Shown here: piece after piece, positions 1 to 13,100 of the stretch
Numbering within the stretch: position 1 is the stretch's first letter
How the letters are laid out: each line of letters starts with the position of its first letter
Source of the DNA: Hirundichthys speculiger
Taxonomy: Eukaryota; Chordata; Actinopteri; Beloniformes; Exocoetidae
NCBI GenBank assembly: GCA_018398805.1
Contig: JAGFBZ010000699.1
Span: forward strand, 248,001-312,000
DNA length: 64,000 bases
Direction of reading: 5' to 3'
Program-made: the position numbers and the translations under genes
The notes under the pieces: generated by a model
Database searches by the model: none
What the model saw: only the letters and a program-made list of their open reading frames with translations
What the model was told of the DNA's origin: nothing

Positions 1-863
1 CCCTGGAAGAATATGAAAGCTGAAAAAAATCAAGATAAATATTTCCCAAACAAAGAATATGTTTATTGGTCGTCATTTCCAAACAGCTCATATTTTCTTT
101 AAATTTAGAAATAATTATTTACATAAAAATTCATGTCGTGTATTTTGTGTATATTTAATGCTAGCTTTAAAACAGAGATTAGCATGCTAATACAACATGA
201 GATTTTTGAAAAAAATGTGACACATTGTCATTTCCACAACAGTCATTTCATCACGTTTTTCATTGTGATGGAAATGACGATGCTAGTGTTATGAATGCTT
301 TTTATTTGGCTTATATCAAGTTAATAAGTTATTTATTATTAATGATGAACTTTTTAAGATAAATAAGTTTTACGAATAAAAGTGAACTTTGTTCAGCAAT
401 GTTGGTTTGTCACATGTCAATTCCAACACATGCTGTCATTTCCATCACATCACACGTTTGTAAAAACATTTTATACAAATAACAGTCACATTAATAATAT
501 TTTGTATTTTTGAAAATTATGCATCTATGGCTGAAATTCATATCTGGGATTGAAAAACTCATGTTTGTGTCATGAAAGAACTTCACTGAAAGACTTCAGT
601 AAAAGGATTTAAAGGTAGTTGTCTCAACAATGGAAAAGTATTGTCCTTACAATCCTGAAAAATAAATATATTTATATATTTAGGATCATTTATGTGTGAA
701 ATTTCATGAAATGTTTTGAAAACATGAGTTCTGTAAATAATTTTGTTTGTAGCGGCATTGTTTGTGGTGTGAGAAATAAGCTTTCCTCTGAGTTTCAGCC
801 AAAATAAGCAAATATCTAAAACCTATATTTATCTTATAATGACATCACAACTATGAGCGATAG
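1..863. other. AT-rich stretch without a recognisable gene
   Basis: I see no credible coding exon here. The sequence is AT rich and repeats short phrases such as gtcatttcca several times on both strands around 220-450, which suggests decayed repeat DNA. No terminal repeats or target duplications could be defined. Confidence 0.4.
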
Positions 864-1833
864 TATGGAGCGATAGGATGCCACTTAATAAATAAATAAA
901 TAAATAAATAAATGTCGGAAATAAAAATAAATCGCTAAAATTTGTATACGAAATATAAATAAGTCGCTAGGGGGTCAAAAAGTCCTCAGTGAAATATAAA
1001 GCGAAATAAATAAATCGCTAAATATTGGCAATATAAAGAGAAATAAATCCTAAATATCTGTGGAAATCCAGGAATAAACCTGGATCTAGGAAATCCCTAC
1101 CTATGTGCCATCCGGGTATTAGTTAAATGTGGCCCTAAGAGCATATAAATGAAAGGAAATCATCTTAATTTTCGTATTGCATTTGCGTTTCCTTTTTTGG
1201 CACTCCTGTGACACAAGGATAAGCCAATGACAAAACGCTTGGTGACTGAGCTGTCAATCAATGGCTCTGGGCGGGCTTCCTGTCCAGGATGGATAGTCGT
1301 TCCCTGATCACTGGATTTCTGCCTGGCGGTATGGGCGCTAACTCATAGATATTATGCTAGCGTTTAGCCTGACGTCACCAGCGCTGAGGAGGACCATTGT
1401 TGCCAACTTAGCGACTTTTGTCCGCTTATATCTAGCGACTTTCCAGACCCCCCTAGCGACTTAATTTGTAAAAAGCGACTAAATACAAATCTAGCGACTT
1501 TTTCTGATGTGATTTGTGATTTAGCGACTCACTGGCACTCAAACCGCTAGGTTTGAAGCCATCACTTGGCTGCTGATGGCTGCTGTCTGCCTCGCGAGCT
1601 GCGCTTCTCTCTCTCTTATTTATTAATTCATTTCCCTTTATATTTCCACATATATTTATTTATATATTTATTTCTCTTTATATTCTCACATATATTTATT
1701 TATTTATTTATTTCTCTTTATATTTCCAAATTTATTTATTTCTCTTTATATTTCCACATTTATTTATTTATTTCTCTTTTTATTTCCACATTTATTTATT
1801 TATTTATTAATGTGGCACTCCTATCGCTCCATA
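864..1833. mobile_element. Fold-back element, copy 1 (tatggagcgatag ends)
   Basis: The left end reads tatggagcgataggatgcc followed by (AAAT)n, and the right end is its reverse complement, ggcactcctatcgctccata. The arms consist of imperfect runs of aaataaataaat and gtggaaatataaagag. The core (about 1140-1420) is a non-repetitive segment shared with the copies at 6829-7911 and 36681-37378. No target duplication is visible for this copy, so it may be old or rearranged. Short ORFs over the right arm are products of the TTTA repeats, not genes. Confidence 0.75.
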
Positions 1834-2373
1834 CACAACAGCTACCAGAATGTATTTCTACACATAATGGATAAACAAAACATATCAAAATATTACCTAA
1901 AATATGTGTTTGATTTTCTAAAATTTTTGAGACCAAATTTGACCCCAGTTGAAGAACGACCCACAGATGAAAAGATCCATCATGCTCAAGTTGAAGAGCT
2001 TCCTGTGGTACAACAAATTAAATACTAAATACACCATATAGCTTTATCATTGTTTTATTCATTTATTGTCATTTTCACATTTTAACTCTTCTCAGTTCAT
2101 AAAACCTCGTGAAGGACTTGTCAGAAGATCTGATCTGCAGCAATAAATTAACAAGAAAACTGGATTTCAGTTCATTTCAGTAATATTTTAATTATATCCA
2201 AAGGGAATTTATATACTGCAGCCTCACCGACTGTGCTTGGTTTGTCAGGTGATACATTAATAAAAGTAATAGTAATAAGTAATAAAAAACATATCATTGC
2301 ATACGTGATGGTACATCTGTGGTTACAGATACATTGTGTTGGACTAATTTTTCTCCTCTGGTTCATAATCAGC

Positions 2374-2745
2374 TACAGTCATGGAAAAATTATTGGACCA
2401 CCATTTTTTCTTCAGTTTCTTGTTCATTTTAATACCTGGTACCACTAAACGTCATCATGTGACTAAAACAGACAGAAAAGAAAACACTGAATGCATAAAA
2501 GCAGTGTTTTTGGCAGTACAAAACGCCATAGCTATTGATGTAAAAACTTAAGTGATTTAGGTGATAATCAAGAAAACCATGGAAAATGGTAAGATATCAG
2601 CTCTTAAATAAAACTCTTATGAGCAATCTTTGTGGTTATCGTTATGTTTGTCCAAACAAATGTACCTTTAGTTGTACCAGGCATTAAAATGAACAAGAAA
2701 CTGAAGAAAACAAGGGTGGTCTAATCATTTTTTTCCATGACTGTA
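2374..2745. mobile_element. Tc1/mariner-type MITE, copy A
   Basis: A 370-bp non-coding element with inverted ends that begin TACAGTCATGGAAAAA and end TTTTTCCATGACTGTA. The terminal TA on both sides fits the TA target duplication of Tc1/mariner elements. Two nearly identical copies lie at 4671-5040 and 18227-18596. It has no transposase, so it is non-autonomous. Confidence 0.8.
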
Positions 2746-4104
2746 TGATGAGCCGTCAGAGATGTAACTGAAAACTGTGATGACGCTTCAAATGTATGAA
2801 GTTACTCAGCAGCTAAAAGTGACCTGTCAAAGTAAACAGAAATAAAATGAATTATTTATACTCCATAAGCATGGTTTTATTTAAATAAATAAATAGAAAT
2901 TGCACTTGGCAACAACTACCTTCATCGGTCTTTGGCTGAGGAACGATGTAAACTCTCCAGAAGTGCGGAAGGACAGATTGTTTATCGATCGATGCTGCAG
3001 TTTAATCTTCTGTCTGCTCTTTCTAGAAAGAAATTCTTCGTTCATGTTTCTCTTTCATCATCACAACCGCTGCAACCCTCCACATCTGTCAGCAGCTGCA
3101 GGGATCCTTCCCGCTTCAGCCAAACACATTTACATCACTCCTCCAGTTTGTTTCAGCACCACACTCCCAAATATTTATTTTAATTTTTTTTAGCATGCAT
3201 CACAATTTAAGACTGAAGTTTCCAAGTCGAGATTTAACGCTTTGAAACAAAGATGACGACACGAGTCATTTGACACAAAATAAATATTTATTAAAGTATG
3301 CAACACTCATGACAGTAAAAAGTGATGAGATCACGACCGTGTTTAGCAGTTTGAGGTTCGAGTGAAGCCACCGGTTGATAAACGCAGTTTTCTGGCGCCG
3401 TGCTGATTTATTCTAACGTCTCGGGTCTTATTTCACGTCTGCTGCCGTAGAAACACCGGAGAACATTCACACATCATGTCACCAGACGTCCGACGGCCTC
3501 GAATGTTCAGAGTGACATCAAGATATTGATCCTTAATGAAGCTCGTGTATTTATTATTTGGCTGCTGTGCTACGAGACCACATGGTGCAAATTTCCCCGA
3601 CTTTTCCAAAACCTTATGGCTGTTTATAAAAATTCCAAAACTTTTCCAGGCCTGGAAATTCTCCTTTTTTCAAATTTCGTGACTTGTCCAGTTTTTTTTT
3701 TTTGTTGGCATTTCAGGTGGGAAAGTTCAGAGTTTGAACGAATGGCACTTGGAAAATAAAACGCTTATATTGTTTCAATTTTATTTTTTTGTCATTTTGT
3801 TTTTTTGCGATATTGATACTGTGATGATAAACTTTCAACATATTGTGCAGAAGCAGATGCGGTAGGTAGTGATGGATGAGGAAGGTAACAACCTGCCTGT
3901 TATTTATTAGTGATAACCTGCTCAGATCAAATAAGCTACTTTAATAATATGCTACATAAAACAACAGGAAGGAAAATGTCTGTTAACACCAGAACAGGTG
4001 GTTTGAAACGTTGTGAGTTACATTCACAGGTAGATCTTCCAGCTGGTTGCCGGGTCATTAGTCACCATTTGAAACCTACATTTTAATTTACAGACGCTCA
4101 TCAG
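2746..4104. other. Downstream flank / 3'UTR side of cep97
   Basis: No coding exon is supported here. On the minus strand it lies downstream of the cep97 stop codon and probably includes its 3'UTR. Candidate AATAAA signals on the minus strand occur near 3903 and near 3285-3292, but I cannot choose between them. Short ORFs at 2900-3193 and 3526-3759 have no recognisable motif. Confidence 0.4.
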
Positions 4105-7100
4105 TTACGGAGAACCGTCTGGTAGATGAGGACTCCCAGAGCCAGGAGACGCCTCCGCCGCCGCCGCCGCCGCCGCCGCCGTCCTGCTTGGTGAAACCGG
4201 TGAGGAGGGCTGTGGCGTTTCCGATCTGTCACTAGTCGCTTCCTCGCCGTCCTCCTCCCTCTGCTGTACAGAGGTGAGATACTGCTCCAGCAGGCTGCAG
4301 TCTGCGCTGTCTGCGCCGTCGTCGCCGCCGCCGGCCGAGCCGCCGCCGCCGCCGCCACAGATGAGGGCGCGCACTGTTTTCAGAGAGTCGGCCGTCCCGC
4401 TGCTCAGGAAGCTGTCCTCCTGCGCCGCCCCCTGATCGTTGATGGTGGACTGGAAGCCAGAGTCGGGGAAAGAGACGCCAGTGCTGGGCGGGTCGGTGGT
4501 GCTGGAGGCGGTGGGCGGGGCTTCCTTACAGGCTGCAGGTGCTGCAGAGGCGGCCTGTGTGACGGCTGCAAGCTGGTGCTCCACCGACCGCTGCCACCGC
4601 TGGACGGACTGGAGCTGCGAGAAAACAGGACACGTGACTAGAGCTGAACGATCTTATTGATTCTGCGATATACAGTCATGGAAAAAATGATTAGACCCCC
4701 CTTGTTTTCTTCAGTTTCTTGTTCATTTTAATGCCTGGTACAACTAAAGGTACATTTGTTTGGACAAACATGACGATAACCACAAAGATTGCTCATAAGA
4801 GTTTTATTTAAGAGCTGATATCTTACCATTTTCCATGGTTTTCTTGATTATAACCTAAATCACTTAAGTTTTTACATCAATAGCTATGGCGTTGTTCTGC
4901 CAAAAACACTGCTTTTATGCATTCAGTGTTTTCTTTTCTGTCTGTTTTAGTCACATGATGACGTTTAGTGGTACCAGGTATTAAAATGAACAAGAAAGTG
5001 GAGAAAAAATGGTGGTCTAATCATTTTTTCCATGACTGTAAATCGATATTTTATCAAATATTGATTTTTCAGCCGCGGGTATCGATATTCTAAGCTTCAT
5101 CCAAAACCCCCGTGTCCCACCTTTAAAAGGTTGCAACCAACAATTTGCACCGTTTAAATAAATGTAAACTATTTTTCTCAACAAATTTTTTATTCATTTT
5201 GTCCAGCATTTGCAAGCTGCCTGTCAGCCATATAATGTGTAATTGATGCTTTCAGTTCAATTAATTCAAACAAAGTCATTGGAACAAAATCACTTTGTCG
5301 CTTTAAAACACATGTGTCAAACTCGAGGCCCGCGGGCCAAATGTGGCCGCCACGTCATTTTATGTGGCCCTCGAGCGCTTGTGCATTATTGGCTTAAATT
5401 TTAAATCAATATTTTAAGACTTAAAATAAGCTTACACAGCTTTAAAGCGCATATTGACAATAAACTACATCTCCCATAATGCATTTCATCGTTACCCACA
5501 TCGATAACAGTATCTCACCATGAGCAAGAACTCAAGACGATTTTCAGAACTGATGGACTTTAGAAAAACGTCTACAAACTAATCCCAACATGTGCAAGAA
5601 AAGAGAAATTGATGCACAAGGAAGAAAGTTTCACAAACGACAAGAAAACAAATACAAGTTTGTATCTCAAGGTGAAATAACAGTATGTCTTTTGTATTAT
5701 GAGGCGGTGTCAGTTATGAAAGAGTATAATCTACGTCGGTATTTTGACAGAAAACACGGAGCTAAGTATGCTAAATTTAGCCTTCAAAGAAAAACAGAGA
5801 ATCGTTTCCGCCTTCTGAAACCAAGGTAATGGAGACTCTTACAACCACAAACCCTGAGTTTAATATAATAATGAGTTAAATATTTGAAGCTTTAATATCT
5901 AATAAATACAGAAACAGTTATTTAACAATAAAATAAGGTGTAGTCTAATTTATTTTTATTTACATTGCATTTAGTTACAATCTGGCCCTTTGAGGGCCAC
6001 CATGATGCTGATGTGGCCCTCAGTGGAAAAATCTTTCGAAAAATGATGTTAATGTATTATAAGATGATTATCGACATATATCGTATCGTGAGCCGAATAT
6101 CGTGTATCGTATCGCGAGATAAGTGTATCGCTACAGCCTTACGTGTGACGTTAAGATACTGCTCTGAAAAGCACGCAAAAGTTACGGCACTCCCTGAAGA
6201 ACCAAGTCAATTAAAAAAAAAAGACTTCTAGTTTTAGAATAAGAAGCTCATAAAAATGCAACCAGCTGCTTCGTCATAGTGTTCGTAAACTGCTTAGAGG
6301 AGCTCATCATGGTGATTTTTTTTTTTGGCAAATGTGATGAGTTAAAGTATTTTCAAAACTCTGACACTTGCATTACAGGACCTCTTCCAACAGTGACTGC
6401 AAGGAAACCATCGCCTTAACGTCATAAATTAATTAAAAGCAGGGATTCCCAAAGTGTGGGCCGCGGCCCCCTGGTGGGCCGTTGAGGTACTGCAGGTGGG
6501 CCGTAAGAGGTCATTAAAATTAAACAAATATGTTTTAAATCCTCAATCTTTGTAAATATGTTTTTAATTACTGTAAAATATTTATTACATGATTTTAAAA
6601 AATATCTAGAAATAATAAAACAAACCAACTGAGGGTTATTCTACTGTAATCTTAACTTAATATGACAAGTGTTCACCTTATTTGTTGACCACTTATATTA
6701 ATATTGGAATGTAGCTTTTAGTCGTGTATGTTGATCACAGTGGTGATTAAAGGTTTGGATGGGCCTCAAAGATTTTTCACATTTCAAATTGGGCCTTGGT
6801 ATTGTGAAGTTTGGGAATGGCTGAATTATATGGAGCAATAGGAGTGCCACATTAATAAATAAATAAATAAATGTGGAAATAAAAAGAGAAATAAATAAAT
6901 AAATGTGGAAATATAAAGAGAAATAAATAAATAAATAAATATATGTGAAAATATAAAGAGAAATAAATATATAAATAAATATATGTGGAAATATAAAGAG
7001 CCCCCCCGCTAGGGGGGTCTGGAAAGGAAATATAGCGACAAAGTCGCTAATGTTGGAAATATGGTCCTCCTCAGTGCTGGTGACGTCAATTAAACGCTGG

Positions 7101-10100
7101 AAATATAAAGAGATGAGTTAGCACCCATACCGCCAGGCAGAAATCCAGTGATCAGGGAACGACTATCCATCCTGGACAGGAAGCCCCGCCCAGAGCCATT
7201 TGATTGACAGCTCAGTCCACCAAGCGTTTTGTCATTGCTTTATCCTTGTGTCACAAGAGTGCCAAAAAGGAAAAGCAAATGCAATACGAAAATTAAAGAT
7301 GATTTTCCTTTTCATTTATTTATTTCTCTTTATATTTCCACATTTATTTATTTATTTCCCGGGATTTCCATTTATTTCCATATTTATCTTTATTTTCCAC
7401 ATTTATTTATTTAGGGCTCTTTTTATTCCACATTTATTTATTTTCCCTTAAGGGCCACATTTATTTATTTATTTCCTTTTCCACATTTATTTCTCTTTAT
7501 CCATTATTATTTTTATATTTCCATTTATATTTTTTTCCCATTTATTTATTTCTCTTTTTATTTCCACAATTTATTTAGATTTCCACATTATTTATTTATC
7601 TTTATATTTCCACATTTATTTATTTAGTTTCACATTTATTTATTTATCCAGATTTCCACATTTATTTATTTCCACATATATTTATTTATATTTATTTCTC
7701 TTTATTTCCACATATATTTATTTCTCTTTATATTTCCACATTTATTTAATTATTTCTCTTTTTATTTCCGCATTTATTTATTTATTTCCTTTTATATTTC
7801 CACATATATTTATTTATCTTTATATGTCCACATTTATTTATTTATTTCTCTTTTTATTTCCACATTTATTTATTTATTTATTTATTAATGTGGCACTCCT
7901 ATCGCTCCATAGAATTAGAGCTTCATACCAGTTATCTAAGATAATCAGTGCCAAGGATTTTGCATCATATAGCTTAAAAATTGTACAAACAAAATGAATA
8001 CTCCCAGCGCTCACTTAACTTTCACTGCTCCAATAATTTGGACCAGTGGTGGACAAATGTTTGCATTGCAGTGAACAAAATAAACTTCTACCAATCATAG
8101 CTAATGGTTTCAACTGCTGACCTCCTTCCATAGAAACTTCACAGCCTCCTCCTGAACCAGCCTTTGCAGCCTCTCCTCTTCATACTGCTTCTGGACGCTG
8201 CAACAAAAACACCACATTTGACTTTTTAGTTGCACCGGAAACGTAAACCGTACTGAAAGTAGAGACAAAAATATCATGAAAATGAATAAAGATCCCCAAC
8301 ATTTATAGTAGGGATGGACGATAACTATCGGGCCTATAACAGGAAATGATGACATCGTTCCAATAAGTCCGATATCACGACGAATAGCCCTGATAACATA
8401 TATATATATTTTTTTTTTTTTTACGCAGCAGTGCCTCGCTCCCTACGAGCCTTGAATGACCGGCAGTGTTCAAGTAACGTCAGTATAATCAGAAAAACAC
8501 TTTCTCAGTAAGGAAAATCAAGAATACCCCCTCATGCCAGAAAACAACTCGTTAACTCGGTCATAATTTTAGTAGTTGCTGACTTAAATTGATATTCGCA
8601 GTATTTTCCCACATGTTACACATTAAAAATAGAAAAAATATAAAAGGCCAAAAGAACGACTAGCAAACGAGGGAACGTGGGAATTTACGTTACACCTTGA
8701 ATGCAGCATTGTGGAACAGTGTGCTGAAAAAAAAAAAAAACATGGTGGCGATGGTTGTAAAACTTCGTTAAAGTTTCAGAGGAAGATAGTTCGCTGGTTA
8801 TTTGTGACAAATGCTCCAAGTGAAGGAGGGAAAAAATAGCACAAGCTTTAATACGTCAAACCTGATCAGCCACCTGAAAACACAACCATCCTACTTCCAT
8901 GGAGTTTTGAAATTGCGCTAACGTGAGCTAAAATGAGCTAATGTGAGCTAAAATGAGCTAATGTGAGCTAGCCAGCAGCAAGTCAACCCCTCCTCCCTCT
9001 CCTCTCCTCTCCTCTCTTCTCAGCTCATCGCTATCATCTCTCTCATCTAAAGCTTCCATGAGATTAAAAAAACAAAAACTACTGAACCTCATTTACTTTA
9101 ATTAAAGGCATTCATTTGAACGGAATCAAAAGCCAAAATCCTTTAAATGTAACTTTTTTGTTACTATGGAGTGCACTTTTTCAGTTTATTTACACTAGGC
9201 TTGGGCGGTATTACGGTAATACCGTATACTTCCGGTATTTAAAAATAGCAGCGGTATCAGTTTCAATACCGTCATAAAAAATGCAATGAGTGATTTCTGT
9301 GATTTAAAGTTTAATTTCTCTCCTGTATCGCTGTGTGTTCTGCTTTATTTTACCGTTTATTCATGTTCGCTCGCAGCTGATCTCGGTTTGACTCGTCCTG
9401 TTAAGGTACTGACGATGAAAACAACACTTCCTGAGTTTACTGCTTCAAAATAAAAGCTTTTAATTAAACTAATAATGTTGGACTTTTATGTTGAAGAATT
9501 TATAGGAAGTCCAGCATGAGACAATTTACTATAAAGCGCGTTTCAGCAAACACACCTCAGCAGCAGAGAGGAGCTGGAGCAGAGAAGGAACAGTTAAAAC
9601 TACAGTGGGTGCGTTTACATGGAAAGTTTAATTCCTCCTTAATTCAGAATTAAAGTTAAAGCCGAATAAAAGTTACCATGTAAACACTTAATTCCATATG
9701 AAAATGTCAATTCCGAATTAAACTTCATTCCGAAGTAAGTGGCTGGTTTATTCCCATTTTAATTCTGCATTAAGTAATTCCGCGGTCATGTTTACACTCA
9801 TTCCTCTTTAAATTAATTCCCGTCTTTCTGCGCATGCTAGTTCTCTTGCCCGTCTGTCGCAATGACGCTTATATTCCGGCAGCACGCTGTAAACGGTGTT
9901 CAAGAGCAGAGACGATTTATTTAATAAATAGCTTGGAGGAACTGGAAATAATTAAAAGAACAGATGGCAGGAAACATAAAAATTGTGAGCTTTTCAAAGC
10001 GGCCAGGTTAAATGAAGGAGGTTTCACAGATAGAGACGCCACCCAGGTCAAAAATAAGTGAAATGTTGTTGCTAACCGAGTTAGCTAAGTTTGTTTTCTA

Positions 10101-13100
10101 CCGGTAGATGTAAAGACGTCCCCCCCCCCCATCCAATCAGAACCCTTCCCAACCCCCAGACCTAAAGCGGAGTTGGATAAAGCTGAACTAACGTGTTTTC
10201 CATGTAAACCTTAATTCGGAATTACTATTTCCATGTAAACTCGAAGGAAAATAGTTTAATTCGGAATTATTTAATTCCTAATTTTAATTCCGAATTAAAA
10301 AACATCATGTAACCGCAGCCAGTGAAAAGCAAGAAATACACAAATAAATAACAACTGTAGTTGAGCCAAGTTTATATTGAAGCACTGAACTGCTGTTTGG
10401 AGGTAAACTCGTTTTTTTTTTTTCAGGCGCGTCAGCGCTGGGAATAGGACAGCGGCGTTAAGCCCCGCGGCGGCGCACCTGGGGTTCATAATGGGGGCGA
10501 CTGTTTTGACGCGCGGCGGCGCGCCTGGGGTGTTTGTTCCCCTTAATAGTCACGGGAATACCGTATACCCCGGTAAAATGTGAGGGAAGTTTGACGGTAT
10601 CAAAATTTGGATACCGCCCAAGCCTAGTTTACAGACAAGTCTAACTTGTGTCAGTACATTATGACCTGTGCATTATTTTTTTAATTGTCATTTAGGAATG
10701 CACTTTTTCAGTTAGTAATTCTGATGCATGTATTTCCATCAGTTCAAGGAGCCTTTATTTTTTATATCAGTCAGTAATGAACCTTATTTAAGTTAATGTG
10801 AGATATCAAATAGGTTTGTTTGATAGCTTTATGAAAATGTTTGAGAGGCTTTGACAATAGTTTTTCATTGGAAAAAATAAATATCTGTTTATTTAAAGAG
10901 TCCAAACTGTTTTTGATTCTGTTCATAGTATTGATGTAATGATCTTAGGTATATGTGTGTGTTATCGGTTATCGGTTAAAAAAGAGTTTCAGTTCAGCGC
11001 TTTTTGTCGGTCACTTACGTGTCCAACCTGTCAGTCAGGAAAAGGATGTGTTCTTGCATCCGGCGCAGGCGGATTTCAGCGCGCACCTCTCTTGCAGCAG
11101 GGTGACAACAGCGGCTGTAGTGACCCCGCCACCAGGACTGGATTTTAACTGCTGCTTTGTCTGCTCCCATCAAACCTAATTCACCGACGTGCGTAGCCAC
11201 TTCCTCCTGGGTTTCAGCGTCGCCTGAGACAGAGGACGTTTCTGGTTGGTTGAGTGACGTTGCAGCTCCGACGGGCGACGATCCAGCTGATGTGGCTGCA
11301 ATACAAATCACCCTCTTTTTCAAAAGTCTTCCCCTCATGATTATCCGGGGGTGGGGAGGGATGCTGTGTCTTATCTTGCGTCGTGCTGTTTTGGGTTGCG
11401 CCGGCCGCCTTGGAGCCAGGGAGTCCAGCTCAAACGTTTCCGTCTCGTCTTCGCTCTCAGAGTGGATCGTTTGTGGCTCCGTGTCACAGGTGAAGGGCAG
11501 AAAGGTGGACTCTGAGGAAAGCATGCTGCTGTTGAGTTTGTCCTCGTCGGTCTGCACGTCCTCCAAGTAAAGGCGCTCCTCCGGGTGCTTTGGGCTGCGA
11601 ACCACCGGCAGCGACGGATGAGAAGAATCACAGCTCACCCAGGTGTTAAACTGCATGACTGGTTCTACACAAAAGTGGATACGGTTATCAGTGGAAACAC
11701 TCAGCATCACAACTAATTAGGGGTGCATGATAACTATCGACCCGATAACTATCGACCCGATAACTATCGGGCCGATAACAGGAAATGATGACGTCATTCT
11801 GATAAGTCCGATATCATGACGAATAGCCCCGATAACATTTATATTTCTGTCAACACAGCAGTGTCTCGCTCCCTCTGAGCCTTAAATGACCGGCAGTGAA
11901 TGTTATGTTCAAGTGACGTCGGCATAATCAGAAAAACGATTACTCAATAAGGAAAATCAAGAATACCACCTCATGCCAGAAAACAACTCGTTAACTCGGT
12001 CATAATTTTAATAGTTGCTGACTTGAATTGATATTCACAGTATTTTCCCTCATGTTACACATAAAAAAGAAAAAAAATAGAAACAGACTAAAAGAACGAC
12101 TAGCAAATGGGAACATGGGAATTTACGTTACACCTTGAATGCAGCCTGCATTGTGCTGATCACAACAAATATGGCGGCGTGGAACTTCGTTAAAGTTTTA
12201 GAAGAAGATAGTTTGGTGGTTATTTGTGACGAATCCTCCGAGTGAATTCTACGAGGAGGGAAGCACAAGCTTTAATACGTAAAACCTGATCAGCCACCTA
12301 CAACATAACAATCGCTTCCATGGAGTTTTGAAATCGCGCTAACGTGAGCTAATGCTAACGTGCACAAGCTAGCAGCAGCCTCCCCTCCCCTCATTCCTCT
12401 CATCTAAAGCTTCCATGAGATTAAAAAAAAAAACAAAAAACTACTGAACCTCATTTACTTTAATTAAAGGTATTAATTTAAATGGAACCACAAGCTAAAA
12501 TCCTTTAAATGTTAATCTTTTTCAGTTAGTAATTCTGATGCATGTATTTCCATCAGTTCAAGGAGCCTTTATTTTTTATATCAGTCAGTAATGAACCTTA
12601 TTTAAGTTAATGTGAGATATCAAATAGGTTTGTTTGATAGCTTTAAGAAAATGTTTGAGAGGCTTGACAATAGTTTTTCATTGGAAAAAATAAATATCTG
12701 TTCATTTAAAGAGTCCAAACTGTTTTTTATTTTGTTCATAGTATTGATGTAATGATCTTAGGTATATGTGTGTGTTATTGGTTATTAGTATCGGTAGTGC
12801 TGGGCGATATGACGATACATATCGCGAGGACGATAAAAAGTGTATATCGTGCCATTTCTCTTATATCGTTTCTAACCTCAATTTTATCAATTATTACAGC
12901 AAATATGTAATTAAATAACCTGCAACGATAAATTTGATAGAATCATATCTACTTCTACAAAGTAGCCTTTTATGTTTGCACTTTTATTCATGGTTAATGC
13001 CTTAAACAGAGTTCTCTTCAACCCTGATGTTTACTTTAGACACTTTATATTGGTTTGCAAACTTTGCACTACAAGGTTACAGATTTCAGAAAGTTGAAAA

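Larger units (their letters stand above)
4639..6141. mobile_element. hAT-like composite element in the last cep97 intron
   Basis: The left end tagagctgaacgatc and the right end (reverse complement taaggctgtagcgatac) look like imperfect terminal repeats. Flanks cacgtgac and cgtgtgac match at 6 of 8 bases, which suggests an old 8-bp target duplication. It contains a mariner-type MITE (4671-5040) and a hAT fragment (about 5311-6030). Its left border is only 24 bp from the acceptor of the last cep97 exon. Confidence 0.6.
8309..10984. mobile_element. hAT-like element (gataactatcggg family), right end truncated, with nested insertions
   Basis: The left end tagggatggacgataactatcgg matches the intact copy at 11719-13494. 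The right end stops at about gttatcggttaaaa without the terminal block. It is interrupted at 9196-10626 by a second element, which is itself interrupted at 9607-10320. The flanking parts (8309-9195 and 10627-10984) align through to the uninterrupted copy. Confidence 0.65.

Noticed and set aside
1566..1874. Hydrophobic ORFs in TTTA-rich DNA (also 7200-7451, 36640-36984, 37124-37453)
   Set aside because: They are translations of the ATTT arrays of fold-back elements (Ile/Phe/Tyr/Leu runs).
4439..4660. Plus-strand ORF and the 85-codon minus ORF at 4101-4358
   Set aside because: They are shadows of the last cep97 exon in a GC-rich repeat. The correct frame has FPDSGFQS and [11 protein letters not shown].
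11157..11570. 137-codon plus-strand ORF
   Set aside because: It is the antisense of cep97 exon 9, whose minus-strand frame contains the IQ motif and conserved blocks.
11600..11664. Acceptor at 11654 (catgcag/TTTAACACC) for cep97 exon 9
   Set aside because: The acceptor ttttgtgtag at 11665-11666 has a better pyrimidine tract and yields the conserved EPVMQFNTW junction.
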